A DNA stretch of 64,000 nucleotides, taken from Hofstenia miamia. Its lineage: Eukaryota > Xenacoelomorpha > Acoela. The notes under the pieces are model-generated. The model was not told the origin of the DNA. It worked only from the letters and a program-made list of their open reading frames with translations, and did no database searches. The DNA lies in assembly GCA_004352715.1 (NCBI GenBank), contig SCFE01000019.1:1231771-1295770 (forward strand). Reading direction: 5' to 3'. This document shows, one piece after another, positions 19,932-32,444 of the stretch; positions within the stretch are counted from its first letter, which is position 1, and every line of letters begins with the position of its first letter. The position numbers and the translations under genes are program-made.

Positions 19932-22659
19932 CATTAAATATATTTGCTTTTTGTTTTTTTGAATTTATTTTCTTTCTTCAGGTAATGATATTTAAATATG
20001 ATCGTTATCAATTGTTTACATTAGATATCACTGCCTTCTAGTGTGTTTAATATCAAATAAACATATCTACTAATGTGTACATACCTATACATGTGATCTG
20101 TGTTTACCCTGTTTTTACGTTAGCTCAAGAAAATTGAAACTTTACCATCTTTTGAACCAAGGCCTTGTTTGAAGAATAAATACATTTTATAAGAATATTA
20201 ACTAATTCACTTGCTGAAATTTCATTTTCAAAGCTAATCCGGGAGCAAATTTCCAAAGCGATTTTCAGATGCATTATGATAATTTGACTGAAAACGGCAT
20301 TCATGTTAGTAAACTTAATATTGCGTAGTGCGTATCATATATAATACACTACTATATCATGCCCTTTTAAATGTGGACATCTTTAAATTTAATAGGGGGC
20401 CTCTTAGCCCTACCAGGGCCGGGCCTTTGAAATCCTTGTTCTTAGTTCTTCAACTCTATAACATTTGATATGATTGAGTGTTAACATCAGGTTTTTGAAA
20501 AGAAATTTTTTTGTAGTCGTATGATGATGTAACAAAATATGTCAATATGGGAAATTTTGAAATAATTGGATAATTTACATAAGTTGAGGTTAACAAAGCT
20601 TGGCGTAAACAATTTATCTTTAAAGAAACATTGATATAAAGAATTTAATAATGGTATAGAAAATCACCACTGCTGAAAAATTCTCCTGGATATCAAATTT
20701 TTTAAATAGTTTTTGATCGAATATAAAATTTGAATTATCTAATTTTTGCTGATTTTATAGATTTTTCTAAGTTGAATTTTTCGCATTATCTTCAGCTGAA
20801 ATGTATTGTCTGATACAGTGAAAAAATTCGAGAAATATATAATCTTTTATTTTTATTATTGATTCATTTGAAATAAATATGTAAAAAATTGTAACCAAAA
20901 ATGCATTATTCTGCTTTTGGGATTTAGGAGGTTAAATTGCCTAGGAACTTTTTAAAATCTTTAATGGCTTTCCGAAACATTTTAGCCCTTTATACCTCAT
21001 GAACTAATTCAAAATTTGAATGCATCACGTGATACAGGTTTGTCAATTTTCAAGTCTCCCCTTAATGGGACTAGAGTAGTCGTTCAACATAGACAATACG
21101 GTTAAGTTTAGTTCTTGCTCCATTTTGGCTTCCTAATTACCTAAGAATTAGCCTCAGCAACTAAACTTTAGTACAAATTTTCCAAATTAAATGTCAGAAC
21201 TATCACCAAATTTTCTAAAACTCTTGCTGAAAACCGGCTCTTCCTATTAAAACATCTTGAGCAATGTAAGATGAAAGCTGAAACCTCTGCGAGTAAATAG
21301 TGAGATAATATAATACTCGATATCAATAAAAGAATAATTCCGCTATCTAGTTATTGCAGGGTTCGCGGTTAGTATCTGCAATGAGCGTCAAAATAGAGAA
21401 ATAGGGCCCGTTTGCACAAGCGCAATCTCGCAGTTTGTTGTTCCAATATTTTCCAAAACACCAAAATGTATGCCTTGCATTACCCTGGAATTGCTTGTTT
21501 CCAGTCAATGCCATTGTTCAGAAATCTGAAACATCACATTTTACATCTTGTGGCGAGTTCTTACATTCAGATACTTTTCAAGGAATATATGCAAAGAAAA
21601 AAATATCTTTACAAAGCTTTCATATTACTGGAAATCGATTATTCTTTAATTACTCGACATGGTTCCAAAAATCCATACTCTGACAACTTTATTCAAATTT
21701 AGACCACAGTTTTTAAAAGTAATCAATATTGCTTAACATAATCAAAGCAATATGATACGCTATCGTAATATAGGCTCCTAAAACTGTATCTGATATTTAC
21801 CATTGAAGACTATCCACTTATACTTTTCTTCAATCAGAAAATGATTGATTCAGTTAAGACTCACAAGCTAATGAACTTTTTTGCTTAAAATTTGGCCAAT
21901 TTATGCTTGTCGGCTTTTAACCCTCTTTCTACTAGGAATTTTTCAAAAATTCTTTAAACACCCATAACTTACGAACTAACAAAAATATTTAAAATCTAAA
22001 TACACCACAAGATAAAGAATTGTATGTTCTTTCTTTTTCTACTTAAATTCGCGATGTAGCTCTGTTTACTGTGCGGGATTCCCACAGATTGCTTCAGAAA
22101 ACAAAATACTTCAGGGTAGTGGTTGGTCCTACGTAATTCAGGAATAAAAATATGTTTTAACAGTAATCATTGCATGAGGGCGCCCTACCTCATTGATTAA
22201 TCAGCTAAGGTCAGTTTTAAGGAGTCTCAAACCAAGAACAAACCGGATCAGAATCAGTTTTGACAGCACACATGTTGTTCGAGAAATTTGATATCATTTT
22301 AGTTTTCTTAAATGGAAAAAATCTAATTAAGTCAGTATGGTTTGGTACCAGTACTTTGCCTTACTGCTTCCCTTCATTGTATACAGATTATAGTATATAA
22401 CTACAAATGCAATATTAATAGTCAATATTTTGCTGATTAATGAATGGCTAATGGTAGGGTCAGCCTGTTTACTCAATGAAACGCTTAAATCCATTTAGGA
22501 GCGGACTTAAAAATTTCTGATTGGGGCACTGAAACTCGTAACGATAAACAGCCTGGTGATTTTTAAGAAATTTTCGGCCGGTGACCTCTGATTTTGCGCA
22601 CGGCACGCCTCAATGTATTTGGAATATCTTTGCACATATCAAGAAACAGTCAAAGTTCT
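19932..22659. other. AT-rich stretch, no recognised gene
   Basis: Two overlapping frames of 82-96 codons at 21412-21702 show no domain and only background composition. A short G/C patch at 20396-20430 (gggggcctcttagccc, agggccgggcc) may be a worn transposon end. I see nothing else to annotate. Confidence 0.5.
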
Positions 22660-22955
22660 TTGTTGTCTCCCTGTGCTCAAAACCTTCTAAATACATTAAC
22701 ACTAGGTATGGAGAGAATTTAAATCTTTTGCAAAAATTCGAAAATTTCTAAAAAACTTGTTAATCTATTCAACAATCTCTGTCACAGCAATAAGCTTTAA
22801 TTGAAATGTTCAACATTGCATTAAAGTATGTTCCCCAACAGACCTACCCATGCCGCAAGATTTTCAAGTTTGGAAATAGGCTTGGAGGAAATTCTTTGTA
22901 AATGGGGAAAGCGGTTTGTCATTTAAATCGGACGCTAGGCTGTTTAAGGTTAAAC
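22660..22955. repeat. Dispersed repeat R, copy 1 (diverged)
   Basis: Shares an ordered series of motifs with 25030-25310 and 59525-59850: 'actaggtatgg', a 'ttgcaaaaat' stretch, 'cctaccca' before a purine-rich part, 'aaatggggaaa' and 'ggacgctaggctg'. This is the most diverged of the three copies. No coding sequence is seen. Confidence 0.5.
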
Positions 22956-25029
22956 TTTTCATTTTGGATTTGATTAAATTTTGAATCCTCATACATTTCT
23001 CTATATGTCATGATAACAATTTGAAATTTCCTACTAATGTTGTAGTCTTACTTTTTACTATTGCGTTTGAATTTATACTTATATATAGATACATCCATTT
23101 CTGGTTCCTTACTAAAATTTAATTTACTAAAACTATGCATTATTAACAAAACAGAATATTTAATGGAGATATTTCAGACGTATTTTAGTTTAGCAGGCAA
23201 ATACAATAGTAAACATTAAATCATATTTGTCCCAGTCACAGTTGAAATTGAATAGTCCCGGCTTCGTACCTATCCTATCTCATGCTTTTTATATCACAGT
23301 ACTGCCACCTGTAGCGTGGGTCTGGTATCAGGACAAGTAACGAAGCAATTTCTTAAGGACCCCATTGACTATACCACTATCATTGTTTTGTGAAATCTGG
23401 CGATAGAAGAAGATATTAATACATAGACTATTAATTTTACTGAATTACTTTTGATTTGCATTGGTGGTTGATCAATCTTTCAAATTCATTTTTTCTGTAA
23501 CATTTAGTAATTACAATTTCAAATTTTTCGCATATAGAAAAAGTGCTCTAGAAATAGGGGTGTTCTGTCAATTAATTTTTATACTTGTACCATGTAAAAC
23601 AAAACACTAAAATGAAGGAAATCAAGAATCTCTAAGATTACTAGGTTCTGATATGAAATGAATAATTTATTTGTACAACAAAATCTGAAAGTAAATGCAA
23701 AATAGTGTTCAAAATATCAGAACTTTTTAAGAATTTGTAACAAAAATCCTAAAATTTTAAGTATATATATAAAAATCAATAATATTATGAATAGATTTTG
23801 AACATCATTTGAAATATGTTATATGGCGAATTTAACATTTTGAAGAATAAATTTGCAGATAGTGAGGGACTTCAGAAGTCCCCCTCAACTAGATCACCAG
23901 TTTTCAGAATCTGAATTAGAACATTTGTAATTTCTTAAAACATTGAATTTTTTATTAAGAATGCTGATGTACTTGTTCGTGTTCATCTTTGCAACAATGA
24001 TTACTAAGGCAATCCAAGCCATAGTGCTTGGATGATTCTTTCATTGCTTTTGAGGTTGAGGTGTAGCAAGATTGAATCTTGGTGATTCCATAGGTCATTT
24101 AACAAATACCTTGGGTGTACAGAACCTCTGAAATTTGATGTTTTAATTTGATCCAGTTTACAGTTTTGTAATTCATACAAAGGACCAGTTTCATCGAACA
24201 TTTGATTGTGTGCGAAATAGTGTTTGAGAAATATTCAAATTGTTCTGACTTCAACAAAAATAGGGATGTTTTCAGCGACAAGCATCTGGGGGATTAAAAT
24301 AGCTCATATGTAGAAATCTATAGTTTTTCTAGGTTTTTGGTTTAACTTTTATAGGTGTGGACTTATTCAGTTATTTTTGCAAAAAAGTGAGAAAGTTTTT
24401 TAAATTTTGTCCTAAGACGAAAGGACTTGTATTTGTTAGGTAGAGACTTGTAATTTTTTTGAAAAAAGTGGGGAGACAAGCCCATATTTAACATCTGCAC
24501 TGAATCAGTATTGATTTTATTTACTAACTGTGCACACATTTATGAATACTGTTGAAGCAGTTCTTTCAATATACTTTTATAATTTATTAAATACCAAAGC
24601 CTATGGATATTAGACGAAATGTGTAGTATTGGAATATGTTTGATATATTTTTAAGAATGTGTGGGATTACTTGAAAAACATTGGAAAGTTTAACAAATAT
24701 TTGCTAAATCCTTGCAAAGTTTGTTAAATTTTAGGGAAATTTGCAAGTTACTTGAAAATTTGCCAAATATTTTGCAAATAATTGCAAAAACCTTGGATCG
24801 ATTTGCAGTCCCATAGTCCCCCTTAAATTCGCCACTGTGTCCATTTATTTCTTAATTATTAACCTACCCAGACAATTTTTACAATATGCGATGTTTTTAT
24901 CGCTTATGCTCATTAAATAATAAGGTATCTAACATATGACAACTCCACTGGAGTTTAATTCACGATCTGGAACAACGAATTCTGGCTTTGCACACAACGC
25001 CCTGAACTTAATTTGAATAATTTACTTAT
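22956..25029. other. AT-rich stretch, no recognised gene
   Basis: Only short frames are present (for example 65 codons on the minus strand at 24004-24201), without domains or splice-bounded structure that I can support. Confidence 0.5.
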
Positions 25030-25310
25030 AGAAAACAAAATATTTGAGACTAGTTATTGCTGCTGCTTTACTACCTGAACATTAGGTATGGGAACAATTT
25101 GAAGGTTTGTGCAAAAATCGGATTTTCATTCATGTACTTCAAACAGGAATAATTTTTATCGCAAATTTTCTCCATAACAGAAATACACTTACCAATAGAT
25201 GTGTCCAAGTCTAAGGATATACAAATTTGCCAAATTCGTTATAAATGTGGAAAAAGAAAACCACGTTATCTTTATAATGGACGTTAGGCAGATTATGGTT
25301 AAATAATATT
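25030..25310. repeat. Dispersed repeat R, copy 2
   Basis: Contains 'attaggtatggga', 'gtgcaaaaatcggatttt', 'cttaccaatagatg' and 'ggacgttaggca' in the same order and strand as 59525-59850. Its class is unknown. Confidence 0.6.
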
Positions 25311-27277
25311 TTTAAATTAATCAGTCTTGCAAACAAAGGAACATCTGGAAAATATTTAGGATGTCCTTGATGCTACTGCAAATAATTGAATAATTTTTTT
25401 GTTCTTTTGGAATATGTTAATAAATAAAACTGATGTTTGTATTAAAGCACAGTGCAGACAAAAAGGAAATATAGGTTTGAGAAGAGGAGGATATTGCTTT
25501 TATAAAATACCAATTCTCTATGGGCATTAACATTTAGCAGGTTTATATCAGGACTGTTTTGATATTGAAGCAGGTCAGGTCGGAAGTGCAGGTGAACTCA
25601 CCACTAATCCAGATCTTGACTATGTTGTAAAACGATTGACAAAATTATTTCACAAAATCAAATTCATACATTTTAGGCGTAAATTAAGGGCTTGATAAAC
25701 CTTTCAATCGGAACGTGTTCTCACAAATATAATTTAGTCAAGTCATATTCAATGTTTATCAGTTGAAAATTTTGATCCTGGGTAGTAAGCATATTATTAG
25801 CAAATCAAACAGTAAAATATTTAATATGATACATAAAGTTTCCAAAGATTTAGCAGTGTTATGTAATAACGCCTTTTATAAATGATCCATAGACGCATAG
25901 ATTACTTCATTTTGCCTGATTGCACTTTAACCACAATCTGATTGGATTAGCTTTGAGAAGATTATCGACTGTGCACTTTCAATGCTGAATCAAATCCTAC
26001 AAACCGCTATTTTAATTAAGAAACTAGAATGAGAGATTATTTGCTGTATTATCCGATACTAGTTTAGCAGTACTTTCAAGTCACGTATCTGATTTTATAT
26101 ATCATAGTATGATATTAAAAGTAGGTAAGATCAGTGATCTAAAAATAGATTTGAGAAATTTTCTTTTCAACAGTCTCCAACATTTGGTATTTTTTAGCTT
26201 GTGAAGCATGCCGTTTGAGCTCAATATTTGTATGTTTATTAAAGTATTAGAAAATAACTGTTATCAAAGAAATAGTTTACTTTGTTTAAACTTTTAAATG
26301 CGATATTTACAACACTGTTACTAACCCTATTTGGTCTGGGGAGAACTTCCATTCGTTAATCCTTTGATTATTCCTCAAAATGGTCTGGAGCGTTGCAATG
26401 AGAGTTGGTGACTTTTCATATCATTTATTGGGGATCATAATTCCCTAATGAAAAATATATTTGATAAGTTAAAAAGGAATTCTAAAGAACTTCATCTTTT
26501 CCTACTGTCAAAATCAATATTAAATTTATTTCAAATTTTTTGAGATTTGATCAAAAGTAAGCATGGCCTCAAAATTTTTAAATATTTATGGTGCTGATGT
26601 TAAGAATAATGTCAGCAAAATTTTGCTTCAATATTCTAATCCAATCCAGAGTTTGCTAAAGGGAAAAAAATCCTCCCTCCACAGAACAAATATTGTTAAA
26701 GCACTAGTAGATTTGTACTTAAGTCAATATATTATACGGAATCGATGTTAAAATATACTATTTTTCATACAAAAACGATTACATAAAATATCACAATATT
26801 AAAATCCAATTTTGAAATTTTTTGTAAAAATGTTGAATTCAAATAATCATATATATTACTGTCTCTGCAAATTTTAAAAAAATGTTTTTTCTTTCATCCA
26901 TTTTGATTCGTGCACCCAGACTCTAGACCCCAGTCCAGACAAATTCCACCTAGTAGTAAAGGAGTATGCTATGTTCATCTGTTGACAGGCTTACTTCCCT
27001 AATATAGAATCAAATCAAAGCTATAAAATTTCAGGAAGTTTTCAGTTGTTGAATTATTTTTGTTAGTATTTTCAAATATATTTAATTCATCTTCCATAAA
27101 CGCAACATTTCATCTTCTATGAAAAGAATTTTGAACTTATGTTAAGAAATTTTCGATTTTTCTAAATATAATCGCTCCTCAAACTAGCATTAAGCTCGAG
27201 AGTATCTTTGGGTGAAAAGTAGAAACTAACATTTTTTTGGGCAGGAAGTGTTAATAGCCGAGAGTTCCTTGCACGTT
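25311..27277. other. AT-rich stretch, no recognised gene
   Basis: A 62-codon frame at 26563-26751 (plus) begins with an ATG but shows no known domain. A GC-richer patch at 26905-26950 has no recognisable structure. Confidence 0.5.
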
Positions 27278-27518
27278 ATATATATATNNNNNNNNNNNNN
27301 NNNNNNNNNNNNNNNNNNNNNNNNNNNNNNNNNNNNNNNNNNNNNNNNNNNNNNNNNNNNNNNNNNNNNNNNNNNNNNNNNNNNNNNNNNNNNNNNNNNN
27401 NNNNNNNNNNNNNNNNNNNNNNNNNNNNNNNNNNNNNNNNNNNNNNNNNNNNNNNNNNNNNNNNNNNNNNNNNNNNNNNNNNNNNNNNNNNNNNNNNNNN
27501 NNNATATATATATATATG
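27278..27518. repeat. (TA)n microsatellite containing a 216-N gap
   Basis: TA repeats lie on both sides of the gap at 27288-27503. Long TA runs are the likely cause of the break. Confidence 0.9.
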
Positions 27519-27712
27519 CATTCATACATATCAAATTGATCAATTTTGAGGTATTTTATCACAGAAATCTAGTGTGTTAATAAGCTATTCTGCTTATATA
27601 CACCTGGCTCTTGAATTTTGCTCTTCAAACTTTTCATAGTGGGGAATATGGCATAGATTATCGAATCGATAACATGTATGCTAAGATAGGTTATCACCTA
27701 AATATAAATATA

Positions 27713-27714
27713 AA

Positions 27715-27756
<42 letters not shown>

Positions 27757-27765
27757 TAATAATAA

Positions 27766-27800
<35 letters not shown>
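27713..27800. repeat. Compound microsatellite (TA)n-(AAAT)n-(AAT)n-(TA)n
   Basis: Four simple repeats in series, AT only. Confidence 0.95.
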
Positions 27801-27802
<2 letters not shown>

Positions 27803-28189
27803 TCTTCCTGATTTTAGAGCTGAAAATTTTATGGCGCAAACATTAATGAAAATGAACGAAAAGTCTATCGAAATTTAATGAAAGTATGTAGTTACACAAA
27901 ATGGAATAAATAAGAAATTTAGAACTTTATGAATGATTTTATCTATTTGAAGTATAATCTAACAACAACAATGCGAATTCAAATATGTTGGAGTCGATAC
28001 ATCCTTTTTTCTTAAATTTGATAATATTTTTTCAAATATTGCTATTCCATAATTTGAATGGAAAAATGTAGAATTAGGACTAGAATGGCAACAAGTATGA
28101 ATCCTTGCAGCCTTTGAGACAATTTCTGTTGTTTTGTAACACTGCAATTATTGTAATTAATAAATTTTGAAAATCAAAAATAAAATTCC

Positions 28190-28285
28190 TTAACCAGATT
28201 TTAACCTGATTAACCAGTTCCTGCAAGTTAACCGGCGTTAACCGGATTTAACCCGACCGGATTAACTGGACCGGATAGACCACTA
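28190..28285. mobile_element. hAT-like right end with TTAACCGG words
   Basis: Words of the type TTAACCGG/CCGGATTTAACC repeat at irregular spacing and stop at GACCACTA (TAGTGGTCTATCC on the other strand), a typical hAT-like terminus ending at 28285. A (TA)n run and a gap follow, so a target duplication cannot be tested. The other end was not found. Confidence 0.45.
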
Positions 28286-28655
28286 ATATATATATATATA
28301 TATATATNNNNNNNNNNNNNNNNNNNNNNNNNNNNNNNNNNNNNNNNNNNNNNNNNNNNNNNNNNNNNNNNNNNNNNNNNNNNNNNNNNNNNNNNNNNNN
28401 NNNNNNNNNNNNNNNNNNNNNNNNNNNNNNNNNNNNNNNNNNNNNNNNNNNNNNNNNNNNNNNNNNNNNNNNNNNNNNNNNNNNNNNNNNNNNNNNNNNN
28501 NNNNNNNNNNNNNNNNNNNNNNNNNNNNNNNNNNNNNNNNNNNNNNNNNNNNNNNNNNNNNNNNNNNNNNNNNNNNNNNNNNNNNNNNNNNNNNNNNNNN
28601 NNNNNNNNNNNNNNNNNNNNNNNNNNNNNNNNNNNNNTATATATATATATATATA
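28286..28655. repeat. (TA)n microsatellite containing a 330-N gap
   Basis: TA repeats flank the gap at 28308-28637. Confidence 0.9.
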
Positions 28656-31240
28656 ATTTTATTGCTCTGCTAGTAAGACATCAATTGACTAACAGGAATT
28701 TTTTATTGCCCAGTAACATCGTTTTTTTTAAAGATGGGAACTATTTTGACGCCCATACAAAGATAATTTGGAGGATTTATTTAGTTGTTTATATGTTTAT
28801 GTCATTAGCACTATGAGCCACAACAATCTCCAATGAAAAGACCCAATATGCCTTGGAGATGATCGTAAAATTAATATTATATTTGGCTTCAAAATTGTTT
28901 GGAAATTTTATCGAGACAGCTATGAAATTCTAAGCTCGAATCCACATACTCCAATTACTAGTTCAGTTTTGCGACAACAATTGCAAATTGCCACATAATT
29001 TCATTTTTATACAAATTCAAATTTTAAAAATAATTAATAAGTCGTTAACTGAGGAATAGATCTTTGCGATATATTATGTTCAGATTCAAGACATTTGTTT
29101 CAAATTAACTTGTTTGACATTCTACTGGCCTTGCACTTAAGCTGTTGAAAAGCACTGATTTCGAATTAACGCAATATCCTTCCATTTTGTTTTGTGAAAT
29201 GTAAACACGTTTATTCGTTAACCAATTGTGTGTTATGAATTATGAGGAAATATTTAAATCAGCCTATTAAAATGCACTTTGAATTCCAATCTGATTTTTA
29301 TAGTGTGCATTCTTACTCTTCAAACCATCCTTCGCTCCAGAATTCTCAAGCCCAAACCAAGCCGAACCCGGGTTTGGGCACCTTGTTTTCCTTTTTTCGT
29401 GCGGGGTTGTTCTCATTCTTTATATTTTAGCAAATCTTATTCTAACAGAAGGTTTTTAAGCATTTAGTTTTGCCTTACTCGTGTAATATTAATAAATAAT
29501 ACAACTAATCTATGACATTAATATTCGTTGGAAAACAATAATACAAATTTCATGAATATATTTTGTGTGGATACTGTGCTACATGGATGCCTTGGAGCAA
29601 TACAATATTATTTTCAAAGGAACTGATTATGTTATTTGTGCAGTAAGACTTAGGCGACCACCTTTAGTATCAAGCGAATATGAACATGAACATTAATTTC
29701 TCCAAGCAGACTGCTAAGGACTTCAGTTCATTTTTAAATTCTAAATAGATGCTTACCTATTTTAAAATATATGTATATATGTATATTTACTTAACACAAT
29801 CATTTAGTAATTGCCATTAGTTCTTGTCTTTAAACAGCTATCTTAAAAGCATTGATAAATGAATGTAAAGGGTAATAATGAAATACAAAATCTAAAATGA
29901 TTCTAAGTTTACGGTTTCAATTTTTCTGGTAAATATTGAATATCAGTTTTTGGTTTGTAGTTATCTTGGAATTGACAAAAAGTAAATGCCACACAGAAAA
30001 AATAAGTTCTGAATAATGTTACATAAAAATGCTGCAAATTAAAAGTTGTAATCTAAATTGCCAATTTACAAATATATAATCAGTGAACAGTTATTTCTGT
30101 AAATTCTAGCTCATGATATTTTTCAGGCGTAGATTTTCCTACATCTTTTATCTGCAGAATTGATGAAAATGGGAACCGTATTCGACTGCGACTGTTTCTT
30201 CAGTTTCTCAAACTTATCTAACTCCGTATTGGATTGCGATCTTAAAACTATGCTTCTTATCAGCACTATCAATTTATAATGTTCAAAAATTCTATAGCAT
30301 CATTATTTTTATGACATCGTTAAATATTAAAATTTGGGTACGATTAAAAAAAATATAGTATTGGTTTGAACAGTTGGAAGTGATTAAATTCATTAGAATT
30401 CACATCTTGATTTACCAAATACAATACTCTTTTGTAAATCATACTTTTTTCAGACTAACAATAAAAATTTTGCAAAAATTGGAAGAATTAGAATGCACCT
30501 TTTTGAAAATTTATATTAGAGGCTATTTAACAGGATAAATGAACTCAGGTATGTCATTTAAGTTAACATATCATTAAAAAAATTTTGAGTATTTGTAATT
30601 CGTATTGGGGGAAAACACTTAATGAAAAATTTTAAAAAGATTTTTCAGAAAAATTTTGCCAAGAAAATTACACATTTTGATGAATTTTTGCATATAGTGC
30701 AGTGAAACAAAGTCATCCTACTAAAAAACAGTTTATTCAAATAGTGTATGTTCAATTAATACACACAAAAATTGACTCCAATGGAAACATTTTTTTTACC
30801 TTTCGGTCAAACAGTGGTTCATTTCTATACGTAATGTGAAGCTCATGATCATTAGCATCCCTAAGAAATTAGCATCATAATGAAAAATTAGGGCATCATT
30901 AGAACATCAGTTGATAAAGGTTTTAGAGGATTTACGGATGTTTGCATCAAAATCTCACAATTCAGAAATTTGTAATTATTATGAATTTTTAATTATTTGA
31001 TTTGGTTGTTAAATTAAACCCAGTGATTCTTATAAAAAATTCTGCATTATAAAATTTCTTGCCAACTAGTATTATATGTTTTTTTAAATATATTTGAAAT
31101 CTGGTACAACGTATATTTCACATTACAAAAATTCTTTACTAAAGTGTGGAACCAAAATTACAAGTTCCCCAAAATTGTACGTGCAGGTTCTTGTTTTGGA
31201 CATAGATTGGGCCGCCCGAATTTTACCGAATCCTGGATCA
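28656..31240. other. AT-rich stretch, no recognised gene
   Basis: A small GC-rich patch at 29348-29383 (aagccgaacccgggtttggg) resembles the repeated-word islands elsewhere but is too short to define. I see nothing else to annotate. Confidence 0.5.
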
Positions 31241-31255
31241 GTCCTACCTGAGAAT

Positions 31256-31516
31256 AAAGATGAGCGCGGAGTCAAAATTTTAAACCGCAACCGCACCGCA
31301 AGATCAGATTTCGAACCGCAACCGCACCGCACCGCAAGAATTTCCACCGCACCGCTCCGCAAGAACTTTCATTATATCCGCAAGACTCCGCAAAAAATAC
31401 AAGGAGAATTTAAACTTTTTAAAAAAAATAATACTACAAAGGTTATCACATATGTAAGGTTGTACAAATGAAATTTTACTTCCTGGCAAAGTGGACGAAT
31501 GGCAAATTAGCACCGA
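31256..31516 (-). mobile_element. 3' terminal region of a hAT element, ACCGCA subterminal repeats
   Basis: Words of the type AACCGCACCGCA cluster at 31283-31390, just beyond the stop codon of the hAT transposase at 31517. The outer edge, near TAAAGATGAGCGCGG at about 31256, resembles a hAT terminus. The matching terminus on the other side was not found, so the element is probably 5'-truncated. Adjacency to a hAT transposase is what links these GC words to hAT ends. Confidence 0.6.
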
Positions 31517-32444
31517 TTAAAATGCTTGGCTGAAGTGCTTGTTGAAAAGAATTGCTTCAAGAGTATCTGGTTCCATGTTCTGGCGCCGTTCTTCTAAAAT
31601 GCGCCCCGAAGCAGAGAAAATTCGTTCACTGGTCGCCTCCGATGCCGGAATGGCTAGTATAAAACTAGCCAGCTTGCTTAGTTTCGGAAAGTCGGCTGTG
31701 TTCTGTGACCACCACTCCAACAGATTTTCACAGGAAACGATTGTACGCTCGATGTACCGATCCACCTCATCAGTACCAATTGTGGGAGCAAACTCAGAAA
31801 CAACCGATTTACTCATTTTCGCTGGGGGTGGGTCGACGGGTTCCTGTTCACCCAAACCAAGTGTAACTAGGATTTTTCGTACCTCTTCAAAGGTTTTCTT
31901 CTTGTCACAGGTAGAAAGGAATGGCAAATGCTTCAGTTTGGGGTGTAAAAACGTGGCAATGTAGTGCAGGGTCGAGATATTCCATTTCTCCTCTAGAGCA
32001 CATTTGAAAGCGTTTTTGAAAAGCTTCATTGATTGGATGTCGCCATTTTCAACGTTTGAAAGATTCTTGAGCTTGAAAAACCACGGTACCACAAGGTGCA
32101 AAGTGGGCGATTTATCTCCTGAAAGTTCTTCACTGCAAGCTTTGACTTGACCCAAGAAATGTAAAAGATGTTCCACGAGCGGCTTTTCAATAGCAAAAAT
32201 CAAGTGCATCTCATTTCGTGTAATCAGAATTGAAACCAGTTTTTCGAAATTTTCGTTGATTGAATCCAACATGCTGTGCACAGTGTTCCAGCGCGTTGCC
32301 ACTTCTTGCTTCAAAGAAAGAGATAACTGAGATTGCAGACCGGTTTTCTTGATGTGCTGGACAAGCTTTTTTGCGGCGGAGATGAGGGCTTCGACCACAA
32401 AGTAATCTGAAAATTTCTGGGAGCATAAATTCCTAAATTCATCA
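31517..32444 (-). pseudogene. hAT transposase, C-terminal half
   Basis: hAT transposases excise and insert DNA with 8-bp target duplications. The open minus frame holds about 293 residues counted from a GTG at 32398; in-frame sequence continues upstream to a stop near 32445 (includes NLCSQKFSDYF). Visible features: EVATRWNTVHSML at residues 32-44, ATFLHPKLKHLPFL at about 148-161, DEVDRYIE at about 210, then the hATC dimerisation domain at about 227-290 with LLEWWSQNTADFPKLSKLA, FILAIPASEATSERIFSASG and NMEPDTLEAILFNKH. Family members usually have 600-700 residues, with an N-terminal BED finger and the first catalytic residues; these are missing here. The fragment has no internal stop, so it decayed recently or lost its 5' part to an indel or an intron. 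A domesticated single exon is less likely, given the adjacent terminal repeats. Confidence 0.85.

Noticed and set aside
27226-27580. Frames with repeated Ile-Tyr around 27.2-27.6 kb (also 52.3-52.7 and 62.7-63.2 kb)
   Set aside because: They are translations of (TA)n microsatellites and N.
31539-31964. Plus-strand frame of 141 codons
   Set aside because: Shadow of the hAT transposase, whose minus frame carries clear family motifs.
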